From Polyangiaceae bacterium (GTDB lineage: Bacteria; Myxococcota; Polyangia; Polyangiales; Polyangiaceae), in assembly GCA_025936205.1 (NCBI GenBank), contig JAICTU010000472.1, forward strand, positions 1 to 7,046: DNA of 7,046 bases, read 5' to 3'. Position 1 is the first letter of the stretch, and each line of letters starts with the position of its first letter. Positions 5,758 to 7,046 of this stretch are shown piece by piece. The notes under the pieces are model-generated. The model did no database searches, was not told the origin of the DNA, and saw nothing but the letters and a program-made list of their open reading frames with translations. The position numbers were made by a program, and so were the translations under genes.

Positions 5758-7046
5758 CTAATCCTTGGCTTCCGGCGGCTGCTCGGGCGGCTTGATGCGC
5801 ACGCTGCGCACGCGGCGCGGCGACACGTCGACCATCTCCAGCGTGAAGCCATTGTCGAGCGCCAGGGTCTCCCCGGCGCTCGGCACGTGGCCCGCCAGCG
5901 CCATCGACAGGCCGCCGATGGTGTTCCAGTCGCCGTCGTCCGGCAGCTCGAAGCCGAGCACGCGGTTCACCTCGCGTACGGGCAGCGCTCCGCTCACCAG
6001 CACGGAGCCGTCTGCCTGATTGCGGATCGGCGGCGGCGCCGGCCGCGAGTGCTCGCTGAAGATGTCGCCCACGAGCTCCTCCACCAGATCCTCCAGCGTC
6101 ACGATGCCGGCGATCCCGCCCACCTCGTCGACCACGATCGCGAACTTCATCCGCTGCTGGCGCATGTCGCGCAGCAGGTCGACGGCACGCTGCGTCTCCG
6201 GTACGAAGTGCGGCGGGCGCATCAGCTCGGCGAGCGCGCGCGGCTGCTCTTCGAGCGCCGCTTGCAGCAGATCCTTGACGTTCACGTAGCCGACCACGTT
6301 GTCGATCGAGCCGTCGTACACGGGCATGCGGCTGTGGGGTTGCTCGCGCAGGATGGGCCGTAACGCCTTCAGCGGCGTGGACTTCTCGAGCAAGACCGCC
6401 TGCTGGCGCGGCACCATCACGTCCGACACGCGCAGGTCCGGCAGGTCGAGCGCGCGCGAAGCGATCTCGCCGGCCTCGGGATGCAGCGTACCGGTCTTGG
6501 CGGCTTCTTCCACCAGCTGCTGTAGCTCTTCCACGGAGTGTCGGGTCTCGGTGAAGGTGGTGGAATCGCCGAACGGCTTCAGCAGCAGGTTGGCGCTGGA
6601 GCTCAACAGCCAGACGATGGGTCGCGCCAGCCACGAGAGCGTGAGCAGCGGCTTGCCGATCCACAGCGCGTAGGGCTCCGCGCTGCGCAGCGCGAGCGAT
6701 TTGGGCACCAGCTCGCCGATCACGATGGAGAGAAAGGAGATCCCCGTCACGACCAGCACCAAGGCCGCGTCGTGCGCGTGTCCGCTCAGCCCGGGGATGC
6801 CCTCCAGCACGGGCGTGAGATGCAAGGCGAGCGAGGCGCCGCCGAACACCGAGGCCGTCGATGCGATGACCGTGATGCCCACCTGCACGGTCGCCAGAAA
6901 GCGCTCCGGCGCTTCGCGCAGCGCCAGCACGGCGCGTGCCCCGCGCCGCCCCTCATCGACCAGCTCTTTGAGGCGCGAGAGGCGGACGGCGACCACCGCA
7001 ATCTCCGCCCCCGAGAAGACACCGCCCACGATGACCAGCAACAGGA
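5758..7046 (-). CDS. HlyC/CorC-family CNNM-CBS transporter, N-terminus beyond right edge
   Basis: The frame is open from the right edge to the TAG at 5760-5758, showing about 428 residues; a short N-terminal piece including the true start is missing. Numbered from the TTG at 7041, the CNNM (DUF21) membrane domain spans about 1-170 with FSGAEIAVV near the start and GELVPKSLALR at 109-119, a motif typical of the family. A CBS pair follows (about 205-330): DVMVPRQ (207-213), HSRMPVYDG, VVGYVNVKDLL, FAIVVDEVGGIAGIVTLEDL and EELVGDIFSE. The CorC_HlyC domain (about 345-420) contains DWNTIGGL. Family members are inner-membrane proteins linked to Mg2+ or Co2+ efflux or Na+-coupled transport, with CBS domains that bind adenine nucleotides. 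The ion here cannot be decided. Older 'haemolysin' names for the family do not imply toxicity. It is probably in one operon with the small gene downstream. Confidence 0.93.
   Translation of the reverse strand, partial: LLLVIVGGVFSGAEIAVVAVRLSRLKELVDEGRRGARAVLALREAPERFLATVQVGITVIASTASVFGGASLALHLTPVLEGIPGLSGHAHDAALVLVVTGISFLSIVIGELVPKSLALRSAEPYALWIGKPLLTLSWLARPIVWLLSSSANLLLKPFGDSTTFTETRHSVEELQQLVEEAAKTGTLHPEAGEIASRALDLPDLRVSDVMVPRQQAVLLEKSTPLKALRPILREQPHSRMPVYDGSIDNVVGYVNVKDLLQAALEEQPRALAELMRPPHFVPETQRAVDLLRDMRQQRMKFAIVVDEVGGIAGIVTLEDLVEELVGDIFSEHSRPAPPPIRNQADGSVLVSGALPVREVNRVLGFELPDDGDWNTIGGLSMALAGHVPSAGETLALDNGFTLEMVDVSPRRVRSVRIKPPEQPPEAKD

Noticed and set aside
5249..6664. Long minus-strand open frame (471 codons) overlapping the transporter and the small gene
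   Set aside because: It is an out-of-phase shadow with low-complexity Arg/Ala/Gly composition, and it crosses two well-supported genes and part of the convergent SLT gene.
1..7046. tRNA, rRNA, CRISPR arrays, insertion sequences or attachment sites
   Set aside because: No regularly spaced repeats, transposase-like proteins, terminal inverted repeats or cloverleaf-like segments were seen on reading both strands; this was by eye, without a search tool.

Overview
The window is very GC-rich, with strongly GC-biased third codon positions and long spurious antisense frames. It contains a GYF_2 membrane protein, a BlaI/M56 regulatory pair and a secreted multidomain hydrolase-like protein. This mix fits a high-GC Gram-negative bacterium of the myxobacterial (Myxococcota) type. 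That assignment is inferred from gene content and composition only; no rRNA or other marker is present.

Layout: (1) 1-475, minus strand: N-terminal part of a GYF_2-domain membrane protein that runs off the left edge, with a plausible sigma70-type promoter (502-530) and a stem-loop (559-589) separating it from the next gene. (2) 643-3168, minus strand: an exported multidomain alpha/beta-hydrolase-like protein whose expected nucleophile serine is glycine, with a possible 5'-nucleotidase C-terminal-like tail. (3) 3169-3447: divergent intergenic region with a dyad (3264-3278), a weak promoter candidate for the hydrolase gene, and a strong promoter covered by two similar 16-bp operators for the rightward operon. 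(4) 3448-5339, plus strand: a two-gene operon coupled by ATGA, encoding a BlaI/MecI-type repressor and a BlaR1-type M56 metallopeptidase. The M56 protein's outer sensor domain is not a penicillin-binding domain but a complete-looking SLT lytic transglycosylase domain. (5) 5339-5354: a perfect 16-bp palindrome in the 13-bp gap between convergent genes. (6) 5353-5700 and 5758-7046, minus strand: a small conserved protein of PH-like appearance downstream of a CNNM/CBS/CorC-type transporter that runs off the right edge.

The most interesting element is the repressor-protease pair at 3448-5339. By analogy with BlaI-BlaR1, an outer-face event would activate the membrane zinc protease, which would lead to inactivation of the repressor sitting on the two operators. 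With a lytic transglycosylase domain in the sensor position, the likely input is peptidoglycan or its turnover products, either instead of covalent beta-lactam capture or alongside it. The operon contains no effector gene, so the regulated targets are probably elsewhere, unless the divergent exported protein is one of them.
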